Shown: piece by piece, positions 44,901 through 53,092 of the stretch
Layout: each line of letters starts with the position of its first letter
Numbering within the stretch: the first letter of the stretch is position 1
Origin: Qipengyuania sp. HL-TH1
GTDB lineage: Bacteria; Pseudomonadota; Alphaproteobacteria; Sphingomonadales; Sphingomonadaceae
Length of the DNA: 64,000 nt
Assembly: GCF_036365825.1 (NCBI RefSeq)
Contig: NZ_CP142674.1
Location: 69,763 to 133,762 of the forward strand
Reading direction: 5' to 3'
Notes under the pieces: model-generated
Database searches by the model: none
Seen by the model: only the letters and a program-made list of their open reading frames with translations
What the model was told of the DNA's origin: nothing
Position numbers and translations under genes: made by a program

Positions 44901-44943
44901 GGGGGCGGCTGCGTCTCGCTGGCGATCAGCAGCCCGCGCCCCC
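44901..44943 (-). promoter_or_regulatory. GC-rich hairpin between traA and traL
   Basis: In the transcript, GGGGGC pairs with GCCCCC and GGCTGC with GCAGCC (44901-44912 with 44929-44943, a 3-nt CGC bulge on one arm). This makes a 12-bp GC stem with a 16-nt loop. No T-run follows, so it is more likely an mRNA-processing/stability or partial attenuation element than a full terminator. It lies 23 bp after the pilin stop and 19 bp before the traL start. Confidence 0.6.
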
Positions 44944-44966
44944 GTGGAGAGGGTCCGATCGAGCGA

Positions 44967-45284
44967 TCAGACCGTGCCGGTGATCGTTGAGGTGACGATC
45001 GGCACGCCGGTGCCGGCACCGACGCCCACCCCGACCGGGATTGCCACTTGGCCGAGCGAGAAGCGTCCGGAGGCAAGCGCCACGATGCCGCCGGCGAGCG
45101 ACAGCACGGTGATGATCTTACCGCCTGAGCCTTCGAGGAAGTCGGTGAACTGCGTTAGCGCGGTGTCGAACGTGGTGTCGGTACCGGCCATCGCGGCGTC
45201 GATCCCGAACACGCTCATCCCGGCCACTGCAGCCAGGGCGACGGCGAGGTTCGCGCCACCCTTTTTGAGATCGAGTGCTTTCAT
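44967..45284 (-). CDS. traA: F-type pilin TraA
   Basis: The first gene of the operon encodes a 105-residue prepilin. A Lys-rich leader and hydrophobic segment (NLAVALAAVAGMSVFGI) end in the cleavage-like site AAMA-GTDTT. The mature ~70 residues have the two-helix pilin pattern: DTALTQFTDFLEGSGGKIITVLSLAGGIVALASG, a basic/Gly loop, and VAIPVGVGVGAGTGVPIV. ATG 45284 has AGAAGGGA 7 nt upstream, but that site is buried in a hairpin. An in-frame ATG at 45362 would add 26 residues and is thought unlikely. Confidence 0.9.
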   Translation of the reverse strand: MKALDLKKGGANLAVALAAVAGMSVFGIDAAMAGTDTTFDTALTQFTDFLEGSGGKIITVLSLAGGIVALASGRFSLGQVAIPVGVGVGAGTGVPIVTSTITGTV

Positions 45285-45289
45285 TGTCT

Positions 45290-45338
45290 TTCCCTTCTGG
45301 TTTGACGAACAGCGCGATGCGCCAAGACCAGAAGGGAA
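45290..45338 (-). promoter_or_regulatory. Hairpin that sequesters the traA ribosome-binding site
   Basis: A perfect 12-bp inverted repeat (TTCCCTTCTGGT and ACCAGAAGGGAA on the transcript, 45338-45327 with 45301-45290) spans a 25-nt loop that can itself form a small GCGC stem. The 3' arm is the Shine-Dalgarno sequence of traA, with the AUG 5 nt beyond the arm. Folding would hide the ribosome-binding site, so pilin translation needs opening by temperature, a ligand, an RNA or a protein. No T-run follows, arguing against a terminator. Confidence 0.7.
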
Positions 45339-45635
45339 GAACGGGAACCTTTTCTCAACCAATTCGTCGCAAGGACTGACCTTTCAAGGTGCGAATCGCG
45401 CTTTGTCGATCCGACTGGTCAAAAAGACTGCACCACTAGGGATTAAATAATAAACCGGGTGGCATTCCGTTTGGGATCTATTGGCACGGAATCAGGACCA
45501 CCCCGGAATGAACGCGGGTATGGCTGGCCTGTATGCAGCGCCGACTCTCAAGGCTAGACACAAAGCTGATTCAACGACGGTTCGACTCGCAGACTGATCG
45601 CACCCGAAAGAGAATCCAGGGGGCGAGGAAGCGTC

Positions 45636-46004
45636 ATGTCGAGCGACAGCGAGGTTGTGCACGAGTTGCTGCTGGGCGAGCAGCCATTTGCAATTATTGC
45701 GGAAGCGATCCGCGTGCTAACCGTCGAACGGTTGAAATTTCAGCGGCTTAGAGACGTGATTCTTGAGGCGATCAAAGATCCCCCGAAGCCAATGGATGAA
45801 CAGGTTGCGTTGTTCAAGAACCAGTTCCCACTCGATGGCCACGTAAGAATTTATCTTCGCTTGTCCCGATCGCTCAATTCCGAACTGGAAGCGCTCAAAA
45901 TGGACCTATGCCAAAAACTGGATGAGAACTGCGGTGTACGTGAGACGGTTATCTTCTGTGCATTGTCGATCGCCCAGAGGAAAGATTCCACTTGCCACGG
46001 TTAA
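45636..46004 (+). CDS. Hypothetical protein, divergent from the tra operon (122 aa)
   Basis: An acidic, helical, soluble protein (AIIAEAIRVLTVERLKFQRLRDVILEAIKD) whose start is preceded by GGGGCGAGGAAG at usable spacing. No family is recognised. It is divergent from traA with a 350-bp gap and lies upstream of an HTH-like gene, so a role in tra control or plasmid processing is plausible but unproven. Confidence 0.55.
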   Translation: MSSDSEVVHELLLGEQPFAIIAEAIRVLTVERLKFQRLRDVILEAIKDPPKPMDEQVALFKNQFPLDGHVRIYLRLSRSLNSELEALKMDLCQKLDENCGVRETVIFCALSIAQRKDSTCHG

Positions 46005-46053
46005 GGGCTTTTGCGCAGTATGCATTTGCATAGGTCGCGTTTAGGGAGGGATC

Positions 46054-46545
46054 ATGCGCGAGGGATCGAACACCGTGGTTGTCGGACGCTGTGATCAGCT
46101 CCAGCGGGAATACGCTGTTCTCATCCGACGACAAATGGAGAAGCGCGGATTGAGCGTGCGGAAACTCGCAGAACGAGGTGTCATTCGTCAAAGCCATCGC
46201 AATCGCTTTTTTGACCGCATTGCCCAGGGCACATTGCCGCTTGCGGAATTCCATGCGGTGACCTCGCATTTGGAGATCGATCCTATCCGTGCGGCAATCA
46301 CCGTACAGTGTTTTACCGATGCAACATCCTACGAGGACCCATGCTGCGAAACCTCAGCCATGGTGGCAGTTGCCATGGCGACGCACCTTCCTGAGGAACT
46401 GGCTGCCTGCGAAGGTAATTTCGAAACCATCCGGAGCGAACTTTGCGACGGTATAGCGAAGAACACTTCCTCGGCCATTGCCAAGTATCATCGCAAGCTG
46501 GAGGAAAGGCGCAATGGCGCCGACTTCGATTTCGCCTACGGCTGA
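46054..46545 (+). CDS. Helix-turn-helix regulator-like protein (163 aa)
   Basis: The N-terminal 70 residues resemble a Cro/C1-type HTH: YAVLIRRQMEKRGLSVRKLAERGVIRQSHRNRFFDRIAQGTLPLAEFHAVTSHLEIDP has the expected helix, turn and recognition-helix spacing. The remainder is helical with three Cys. GGAGG precedes the ATG. Its place beside the divergent tra promoter suggests it controls transfer. Confidence 0.6.
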   Translation: MREGSNTVVVGRCDQLQREYAVLIRRQMEKRGLSVRKLAERGVIRQSHRNRFFDRIAQGTLPLAEFHAVTSHLEIDPIRAAITVQCFTDATSYEDPCCETSAMVAVAMATHLPEELAACEGNFETIRSELCDGIAKNTSSAIAKYHRKLEERRNGADFDFAYG

Positions 46546-46593
46546 GCATTTCGACCAGCGAAATCAGAGATCAGTTGCGGGAGGGGTTCTTCG

Positions 46594-46869
46594 GTGAACG
46601 AGTCTGCCCTGATAGCTTGGACATCGCTCTACATCGCGGTCGGCATAATGGCCATCCTCTGCGCACTACTAGCTTCAATCGTCACCGCTTGCGACTGGCG
46701 TAGCGGTAACTGGAAGCCGTCCATCACCACCAAGTTCGACAAGCTCTTGCTGTTGCCGAAAATCTGGTTCCGCTGGCAGCTCAATTATCTCAAAGGCGCA
46801 CCGGCGATTCTGCTCATTGCGCTCTACTACGCTTGGTCGATCGGATTTTCAGTCTTCTGGGATTTCTGA
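46594..46869 (+). CDS. Small membrane protein (91 aa)
   Basis: A GTG-started gene with GGAGG upstream. Two hydrophobic helices (LYIAVGIMAILCALLASIVTA and GAPAILLIALYYAWSIGFSVF) flank a basic segment with Lys/Trp (KLLLLPKIWFRWQLNYLK). No family is recognised. Its 3' end overlaps the lytic transglycosylase gene by 21 bp, tail to tail. Confidence 0.55.
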   Translation: MNESALIAWTSLYIAVGIMAILCALLASIVTACDWRSGNWKPSITTKFDKLLLLPKIWFRWQLNYLKGAPAILLIALYYAWSIGFSVFWDF

Positions 46870-47724
46870 TGGGCGGACAAACCTCGCCAGCCGTACCTTC
46901 CGAAAGGGGTTGCCCGGGGGCATTGCTGAGGCTGCGCGGTGCACGGTGTTACCTTGCTGGACAGAGCGCATTATTGTGGACACGTAAGCGCGGGTCTCGC
47001 GAAAGGGTGGAATCCCGTTATACTGCTCCACTCGCCCAGGTCCCGCATTATATGCGGCCAACGCCAATTCCCATTTGCCGAACCGATCGAGTTGCATACG
47101 GAGATAGCGCGCACCGCCCGCAAGGTTTTGCTGCAGATCCCACGGATCGACAACGCCCAGATCGTCGGCCGTGCCCGGCATCAATTGCGTCAGTCCCATC
47201 GCTCCGGCATGGCTTCGCGCATACGGACGGTAGCGGCTTTCCTGGGCCACCAGGGCATCGAACAGTCTGACGGGAACGCCGGCGGCACAAGCTGCTGAAA
47301 CAATCTCCTGAAAATATAGCCGACGTCGATATTGCGCCTCGCTGCCGATGCCGTGCAGCGGGAAATAATCGACTTCGCCGCACCCGGGTGTCGCTTGACC
47401 GGCTCTTCGTATTTCCGGGCTAGGATCGAAGGTTGGAAGCCCCACCCTCATCCAATTGGGTACGTGCAGCGCAGCTTTAGCCGGAACAAATGGGGTCGAT
47501 GGGCTGGCAGCAGAAGGCTCGCCAAACTCGACATTACGTCCGTCTTGCTCAAGCCCTTGCGAATGTGGCCTTTCCCGACCAATTGAAGTTGCCACCTCGG
47601 ACCGAACCGTCGGGACAAGTATCTCGAACGCTTGCTGTCGAGACGACGTAAAACTTTCGATATGAACCTGTTGCGCGGAAGCTGGGCCGGACAGGGCCAA
47701 AACGGCAAAAAGAAGTTTTTTCAT
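46849..47724 (-). CDS. Conjugation-associated lytic transglycosylase (SLT family)
   Basis: A 291-residue exported muramidase expected to open peptidoglycan for the secretion channel (VirB1-like). The signal peptide is MKKLLFAVLALSGPASAQ from ATG 47724. After a ~130-residue variable region comes the SLT domain: FDALVAQESRYRPYARSHAGAMGLTQLMPGTADDLG with the catalytic Glu in QESRY, then NLAGGARYLR and LALAAYNAGPGRVEQYNGIPPFRET. It is the gene nearest the tRNA-Lys att fragment. Confidence 0.88.
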   Translation of the reverse strand: MKKLLFAVLALSGPASAQQVHIESFTSSRQQAFEILVPTVRSEVATSIGRERPHSQGLEQDGRNVEFGEPSAASPSTPFVPAKAALHVPNWMRVGLPTFDPSPEIRRAGQATPGCGEVDYFPLHGIGSEAQYRRRLYFQEIVSAACAAGVPVRLFDALVAQESRYRPYARSHAGAMGLTQLMPGTADDLGVVDPWDLQQNLAGGARYLRMQLDRFGKWELALAAYNAGPGRVEQYNGIPPFRETRAYVSTIMRSVQQGNTVHRAASAMPPGNPFRKVRLARFVRPSEIPED

Positions 47725-47905
47725 GACCATACCTTTCGGCATGGTTTCCTATCGCAATCTCATCATAGAGGGGTTCTGCCAGACCGCAATGTCTAGCTCT
47801 GGTTTTCTTTCTCGAGAATGTCTGGTGCGTCAGATGGAAAAGGCAAAGACTGGGCCGATTGTTGACCGTCCTCTTTTGGTGAGAAATCGGCTAAAGCTAC
47901 CGTCA

Positions 47906-47959
47906 AGCAGCTGACTCTTAATCAGCGGGTCCTAGGTTCAAGCCCTAGTGCATCCACCA
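47906..47959 (+). other. Attachment site: 3' fragment of tRNA-Lys(CUU)
   Basis: From AGCAG onward the sequence is the 3' two-thirds of a tRNA. It has an anticodon stem GCTGA/TCAGC with loop CTCTTAA (anticodon CTT, Lys), variable loop, T-arm CTAGG-TTCAAGC-CCTAG, 3' acceptor TGCATCC, A73 and encoded CCA. The matching 5' acceptor (GGATGCA) and D-arm are absent upstream. This is the usual result of integration into a tRNA gene, where the displaced 3' end marks the far boundary. By polarity the element lies to the left. Confidence 0.8.
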
Positions 47960-48491
47960 TATTTCCCTTACACGTCAATCAGATACTAAGCTTGCGAGAT
48001 CGGGCTATTGAGAGCATTTTTGGGCTAGGTAACTCTAGGTAGCAGCGCGCTAATCCGGCGCTGCAGTGCAGTGTGCGGTTCATGGCCGGCGCTCTGTCGA
48101 ACTGAGCTTGAGCGGGTAGTCGGCTCACCTTTCCGCCAGCGGCGCGCGCTGGGATGGCAGCTTGGAAACTCAGGCAGCGCGGTGTCGTGCTGACGGCTAG
48201 GCCGCCCGAGCTTCGATCCAGAGCGCCCGATGGACAAGAAAGACGCCCTTGGCTGGATTCCCTGCCGGCTCGGATACGCCCCATGGACGGTAAGAACGGT
48301 CAAATGGTTATTCGTGGAGGCTAAGAGCAGATTGGGGCCAGGGGCGCGATAGGCTTGGTTTTCGAACCGTCAGTCGCCCAGCACCCGCTCGATAGCGGTA
48401 TCGACACTGGTCCGATCACCGCACCGCTGAGCGCCTACCGCCGATCCGGTTTGCGCTCTGTTCCTTCGAGCAATACTATCGTCATCTGACG
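47960..48491. other. No convincing gene; post-attachment-site spacer
   Basis: Short frames exist on both strands (for example 47979-48284 and 48370-48660, minus) but have Arg/Ser-rich chance-like products. No terminator or repeat stands out. Decayed genes are likely, given the position next to an integration hotspot. Confidence 0.4.
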
Positions 48492-49322
48492 CTAAAGCAT
48501 CTCGAGTGGACGGCGGTCGCGTGGCCGGGGAAATGCCGCGTCGAGTGTCGCAAGGTCGGCATCGGAGAGGACGATATCTGCGGCTGCGCGGTTCTCCCGC
48601 ACATGTGCGATCGAACTCGCTTTCGGGATGGCGATGAGACCATCGTGCCGCAACGTCCACGAAAGTGCGACCTGCACAGGGGTTGCGCCAACCTGGGCCG
48701 CTACTTTGTCGAGGGCGGGATGGCTTGTGAGGCGTCCCTGCTCGACTGGACTATACGCCATAACCGGTATGTTATGCTCGGCGAGCCACGGCAGCAGATC
48801 CAATTCGGGCCCTCGCCGGACCAGATTGTAAAGGATCTGATCGGTCACGCAGCCATTCCCGCTGGCAGCGACAAGCTCGTCCATATCGTCGGTATCGAGG
48901 TTGCTGACCCCCCAATGCCGAATCTTCCCTGCCGATTTCAGCGCCTTCATTGCCTCCACGGTCTCAGCGAGCGGCACCGATCCCCGCCAGTGGAGAAGGT
49001 AGAGGTCCAGCCGGTCGGTGCCGAGCCGCTTCAGGCTCGCCTCGCACGCACCGGTAAGGCGGGAGCGCGATGCGTTCTGCGGATATGCCTTGCTGACGAG
49101 GAACAACTGGTCGCGAACGCTGCCCAGCGCCTCGGATATCAGCGTTTCCGCCGCACCATCGCCATACATTTCGGCGGTATCGATGAGCGTCATGCCCAGT
49201 TCGACACCGGCGCGTAGCGCGGCGATCTCATCGGATCGGCGCTCGGCACGTTCGCCCATCTTCCAGGTGCCTTGACCCAGTGAAGGAACCACTTCCCCGC
49301 CGGGCAATGTCACGTGTTTCAT
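48492..49322 (-). CDS. Aldo/keto reductase
   Basis: A 276-residue NADPH-dependent carbonyl reductase. The catalytic tetrad is visible as Asp in LIDTAEMYG with the following Tyr, Lys in FLVSKAYP, and His in LYLLHWRG. The C-terminal cofactor site is GLIAIPKASSIAHVREN. The sequence resembles the YeaE-like methylglyoxal/aldehyde reductase group. It sits head-on to the TetR gene (same strand, 75 bp downstream). Confidence 0.9.
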   Translation of the reverse strand: MKHVTLPGGEVVPSLGQGTWKMGERAERRSDEIAALRAGVELGMTLIDTAEMYGDGAAETLISEALGSVRDQLFLVSKAYPQNASRSRLTGACEASLKRLGTDRLDLYLLHWRGSVPLAETVEAMKALKSAGKIRHWGVSNLDTDDMDELVAASGNGCVTDQILYNLVRRGPELDLLPWLAEHNIPVMAYSPVEQGRLTSHPALDKVAAQVGATPVQVALSWTLRHDGLIAIPKASSIAHVRENRAAADIVLSDADLATLDAAFPRPRDRRPLEML

Positions 49323-49397
49323 GTGCTTTCCTCCTATGAGATGAGTTCGACTGTTCGGTCGCGGGAGGCGGATTGGCAGATAACCACCTCTTAACGA

Positions 49398-50018
49398 TCA
49401 TATCGCGGCCGGCCATCGATCAAGTGCCATTTTAGCGATGGAGAGCAGTTCGTTGATCGTAGCGCCATCGCGCGCCTGAACGGACATGCCTTCCATAACC
49501 GTATTGATGAATTTGCCTAGCACGGCCGGATCGGCGTTGGCCGCAAGCTCGCCCTGCGCGGCGCCGCGTTGCAGACGCTCGATCAGGAGGGCCTCCGCCG
49601 CGAGACGCTTGTCTCGCAGCAGGCATTCGATGGCCGCGGACGCCGGCGAAACGGCTGCCGCAGCCGAATACATGAAGCAGCCGGCCGGCGTTCCAGGTTC
49701 CGAGAATGATGACGCCGCTCGTTCCAGCAGGCCTTTGACGGCCTCGTAGGTGGACAACGCCGGATCGTTAATGGGTGCATAGAGGTGGACGCTGAACGTC
49801 GCGGCGTAGCGCTCGATCACCGCCGCAAACAGCCCCGCCTTGTTGCCAAACGCCGCATAGAGACTGGCGGCGGCGACGCCAGTCTCCGCCACCAGATCGG
49901 CCATCGATGTCGCCTCGTAGCCGCGCTGCCAGAACAGCCGCACCGCCTTGTCGAGCGCAGCGTCAGTGTCGAACACACGAGGGCGACCTGCGCGGCGACG
50001 GGCTTTCGTCTCTGTCAT
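49398..50018 (-). CDS. TetR-family transcriptional regulator
   Basis: A 206-residue repressor with N-terminal HTH (FDTDAALDKAVRLFWQRGYEATSMADLVAETGVAAASLYAAFGNKAGLF). Its helical ligand domain has a lone Cys at GCFMYSAAAA and another in AIECLLRDK. It is divergent from the oxidoreductase at 50115, whose promoter it probably represses. The reductase downstream may be in the same regulon. Confidence 0.9.
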   Translation of the reverse strand: MTETKARRRAGRPRVFDTDAALDKAVRLFWQRGYEATSMADLVAETGVAAASLYAAFGNKAGLFAAVIERYAATFSVHLYAPINDPALSTYEAVKGLLERAASSFSEPGTPAGCFMYSAAAAVSPASAAIECLLRDKRLAAEALLIERLQRGAAQGELAANADPAVLGKFINTVMEGMSVQARDGATINELLSIAKMALDRWPAAI

Positions 50019-50035
50019 CTCTGGTGCACGATATG

Positions 50036-50101
50036 GAACGATCGATAAATAATATCTTGAAACTGGTGGTTCGCCCCCTTACAGAACGATCATTCAATAA
50101 T
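50036..50101. promoter_or_regulatory. Two direct repeats in the TetR/oxidoreductase intergenic region
   Basis: GAACGATCGATAAATAAT (50036-50053) recurs as GAACGATCATTCAATAAT (50084-50101), matching at 14 of 18 positions with starts 48 bp apart. One copy lies near the TetR start and one directly before the oxidoreductase ribosome-binding site. They are good candidates for operator half-sites of the TetR protein. Confidence 0.5.
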
Positions 50102-50114
50102 CAAGGAGTTTCCA

Positions 50115-51104
50115 ATGAGCCGCATTGTCCGTATCCACGAATATGGCGACGCCAGCGTCCTCAGGATTGAAGATGTGGAAGTCCCCGCGCCCGCGGCCGA
50201 CGAAGTGCAGATCGCGGTGAAGGCGATAGGCATAAACCGCGCCGAGGTGATGTTCCGCAACCATGCCTACCTTCAGGAAGCCGAGTTCCCGAGCCGCCTT
50301 GGCTATGAGGCTGCCGGCACCGTCGTTACGGTCGGCGCGGACGTGACCGGGATTGCGGAAGGCGAAGCCGTCAGTGTCATCCCCCCGCTCGATATCGCGC
50401 GCTGGGGCACTTATGGCGAGGTCGCCAACGTGCCCGCCCGCGTCGTCGTCAAGCATCCGGCGGCGCTGTCGTTCGAGGAAGCGGCGGCCGTGTGGATGCA
50501 GTATGTCACCGCCTGGGGTGCGCTGGTGGAGCAGGCGAAACTCGGCGAGGGCGATTTCGTCATCGTCACTGCTGCCTCCAGCAGCGTCGGCCTTGCTGCC
50601 TTCCAGATTGCGCGGATGGTCGGCGCGACGGTGATCGCGACGACGCGTACCGGCGCCAAGCGCCAGGACCTGATCGATGCCGGCGCACATCATGTCGTCG
50701 CGACCGAGGAAGAGGATCTGGTAGCGAGGGTTATGGAGATAACCGATGGTCAGGGTGCGCGCGTGGTGCTCGATCCGGTCGGCGGCCCGTTGCTCGAACT
50801 TCTGGCGGCGAGCATGGCGCGCGGCGGCATCCTGCTCCAATATGGCGCGCTCAGCGACAAGCCGACGCCGTTCCCGTTGTTCTCAGTGCTGGGCAAGAGC
50901 CTCACGCTCAAGGGTTATATCTACAGCGAGATCGTCTCGGACGACGCTGCCCTCGATCGCGCCAAGGCGTTCATCGTGGCGGGTCTGGAATCGGGCGCGC
51001 TCAAGCCGCGGATCGCGCGCACCTTCCCGCTCGACGCCATCCAGGACGCGCACCGCTTCCTCGAATCGAACGAACAGATCGGCAAGGTCGTCGTTACGGT
51101 CTGA
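50115..51104 (+). CDS. Quinone-oxidoreductase-like MDR protein
   Basis: A 329-residue medium-chain reductase without zinc ligands (no Cys in the GHE-type site; the loop reads GINRAEVMFRNHAYLQEAEFPSRLGYEAAGTV). The cofactor site VIVTAASSSVGLAAFQIARMVGA fits NADPH-dependent quinone/enone reductases. AAGGAG lies 7 nt before ATG. It is the likely target gene of the divergent TetR repressor. Confidence 0.88.
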   Translation: MSRIVRIHEYGDASVLRIEDVEVPAPAADEVQIAVKAIGINRAEVMFRNHAYLQEAEFPSRLGYEAAGTVVTVGADVTGIAEGEAVSVIPPLDIARWGTYGEVANVPARVVVKHPAALSFEEAAAVWMQYVTAWGALVEQAKLGEGDFVIVTAASSSVGLAAFQIARMVGATVIATTRTGAKRQDLIDAGAHHVVATEEEDLVARVMEITDGQGARVVLDPVGGPLLELLAASMARGGILLQYGALSDKPTPFPLFSVLGKSLTLKGYIYSEIVSDDAALDRAKAFIVAGLESGALKPRIARTFPLDAIQDAHRFLESNEQIGKVVVTV

Positions 51105-51114
51105 CCGGCATACC

Positions 51115-51140
51115 GGGGGGAGTGAGCGATCGCTCCCCCC
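51115..51140 (+). terminator. Terminator-like hairpin after the oxidoreductase
   Basis: GGGGGGAG (51115-51122) pairs with CTCCCCCC (51133-51140) around a 10-nt loop, 11 bp past the stop codon. TTCCCC rather than a pure T-run follows, so termination may be partial. Confidence 0.6.
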
Positions 51141-51253
51141 TTCCCCGACAGAGGATCGGACCCTCGGCGCCCATGCCAAAGCTGCTCGTGGCGCAGGCTT
51201 GAGCATGGAACCTCACCCGATCAGAAAAACGCCCGGCTCTGTGCAGGATTGAA

Positions 51254-51272
51254 ACTCCCCCCTGTATAGTAT
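51254..51272. promoter_or_regulatory. Candidate FrmR operator/promoter upstream of frmR
   Basis: ACTCCCCCCTGTATAGTAT lies 28 bp before the frmR start. A G/C tract flanked by AT-rich arms (read in reverse: ATACTATACAGGGGGGAGT) is the operator style of the CsoR/RcnR/FrmR family, and TATAGT can act as the -10. The reversed form shares ATACT..CAGGG.GAGT with the inverted repeat upstream of frmA. Confidence 0.55.
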
Positions 51273-51299
51273 GCTGGAGCGATTTCTCGGGGAGACGCG

Positions 51300-51590
51300 A
51301 TGCCACATTCATCAGAAGACAAGAAGCGCGCCATCACACGCTTGCGGCGTATCAAGGGTCAGGCGGACGCTCTGGAACGCGCGATCGAAGCGGGGGCCGA
51401 TTGCGCTCCCCTGCTGCAGCAAATCGTCGCCATGCGTGGTGCGACAAATGGACTGATGGCAGAAGTGATGGAGAGTCATCTCAGGGAAACATTCGGCGCG
51501 GGCGCAGATCGGGCCGTCGGAGGCGCAGGTGGCGATCTCGATGACGGCGTGGAGGGCGTCATGAAGATTTTGCGGACTTATCTTAAATGA
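51300..51590 (+). CDS. frmR: Formaldehyde-responsive repressor FrmR (CsoR/RcnR family)
   Basis: A 96-residue all-helical repressor. Pro2, Cys35 and His60 are all present (MPHSS, AGADC, MESH). Pro2 and Cys35 are the residues cross-linked by formaldehyde in characterised FrmR. The basic DNA-contact helix is KKRAITRLRRIKGQADALERAIE. It lies upstream of frmA and near two matching operator candidates. The C-terminal Gly-rich stretch (GAGADRAVGGAGGDLDDG) is as in related proteins. Confidence 0.92.
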   Translation: MPHSSEDKKRAITRLRRIKGQADALERAIEAGADCAPLLQQIVAMRGATNGLMAEVMESHLRETFGAGADRAVGGAGGDLDDGVEGVMKILRTYLK

Positions 51591-51688
51591 CAATTTCAGG
51601 CTCATTTTCCTGCCCGTGTTCTCCCGCACCTGGAAGCCAGCCCCTGCTGCGGTCTCTAGTTTGAGATCCTCGTCAGGACACCTCTTGC

Positions 51689-51730
51689 ATACTGGCAGGG
51701 AGTATGACAAGATACTCCCTGCCAGTATGA
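51689..51730. promoter_or_regulatory. 18-bp perfect inverted repeat upstream of frmA (candidate FrmR site)
   Basis: CATACTGGCAGGGAGTAT (51689-51706) is repeated in exact inverse at 51713-51730 with a 6-nt spacer (GACAAG). Each arm is itself a CsoR-type operator-like unit (ATACT-GC/G tract-AGTAT). The pair begins about 115 bp before frmA. It could be a double operator or, if transcribed, a strong hairpin between frmR and frmA; no T-run follows. Confidence 0.7.
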
Positions 51731-51753
51731 GAATGTCGTCAAATTTGCGCTGA

Positions 51754-52914
<1,161 letters not shown>

Positions 52915-52962
52915 CCTGCCGATCCGAAGCGGCGCGAGGCGCTCTGATCGACAACTCGACCG

Positions 52963-52991
52963 TCATCATGGCCCGACCCCGGCCATGATGA
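52963..52991 (+). terminator. Hairpin after frmA
   Basis: An 11-bp perfect stem (TCATCATGGCC with GGCCATGATGA) around a 7-nt loop lies 49 bp after the frmA stop. It lacks a T-run, so it may terminate weakly or protect the frmA 3' end. Confidence 0.5.
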
Positions 52992-53092
52992 AGCGCGCTC
53001 CGGCAAATGGGCCACGCGTCGAAATGCATTCATCTGTTACCCGACTGTGATGAACCACGGGCCGCACGGGCGTATAGCGCAGGAAGACTGAA

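Larger units (their letters stand above)
26546..47959. mobile_element. Right-hand part of an integrative and conjugative element (F-type transfer module to tRNA-Lys att site)
   Basis: The stretch holds a continuous F-type conjugation operon, regulator-like genes, a lytic transglycosylase and, at its right limit, a 3' tRNA-Lys fragment of the kind left by tRNA-targeting integrases. The true left end is not in this interval: no intact tRNA-Lys is visible to the left in the window. The boundary at 26546 marks only the transfer module. No relaxase, coupling ATPase or origin of transfer was recognised here. Confidence 0.6.

Noticed and set aside
47906..47959. Functional tRNA-Lys gene
   Set aside because: The upstream 70 bases cannot supply a 5' acceptor strand or D arm, so only a 3' fragment is present.
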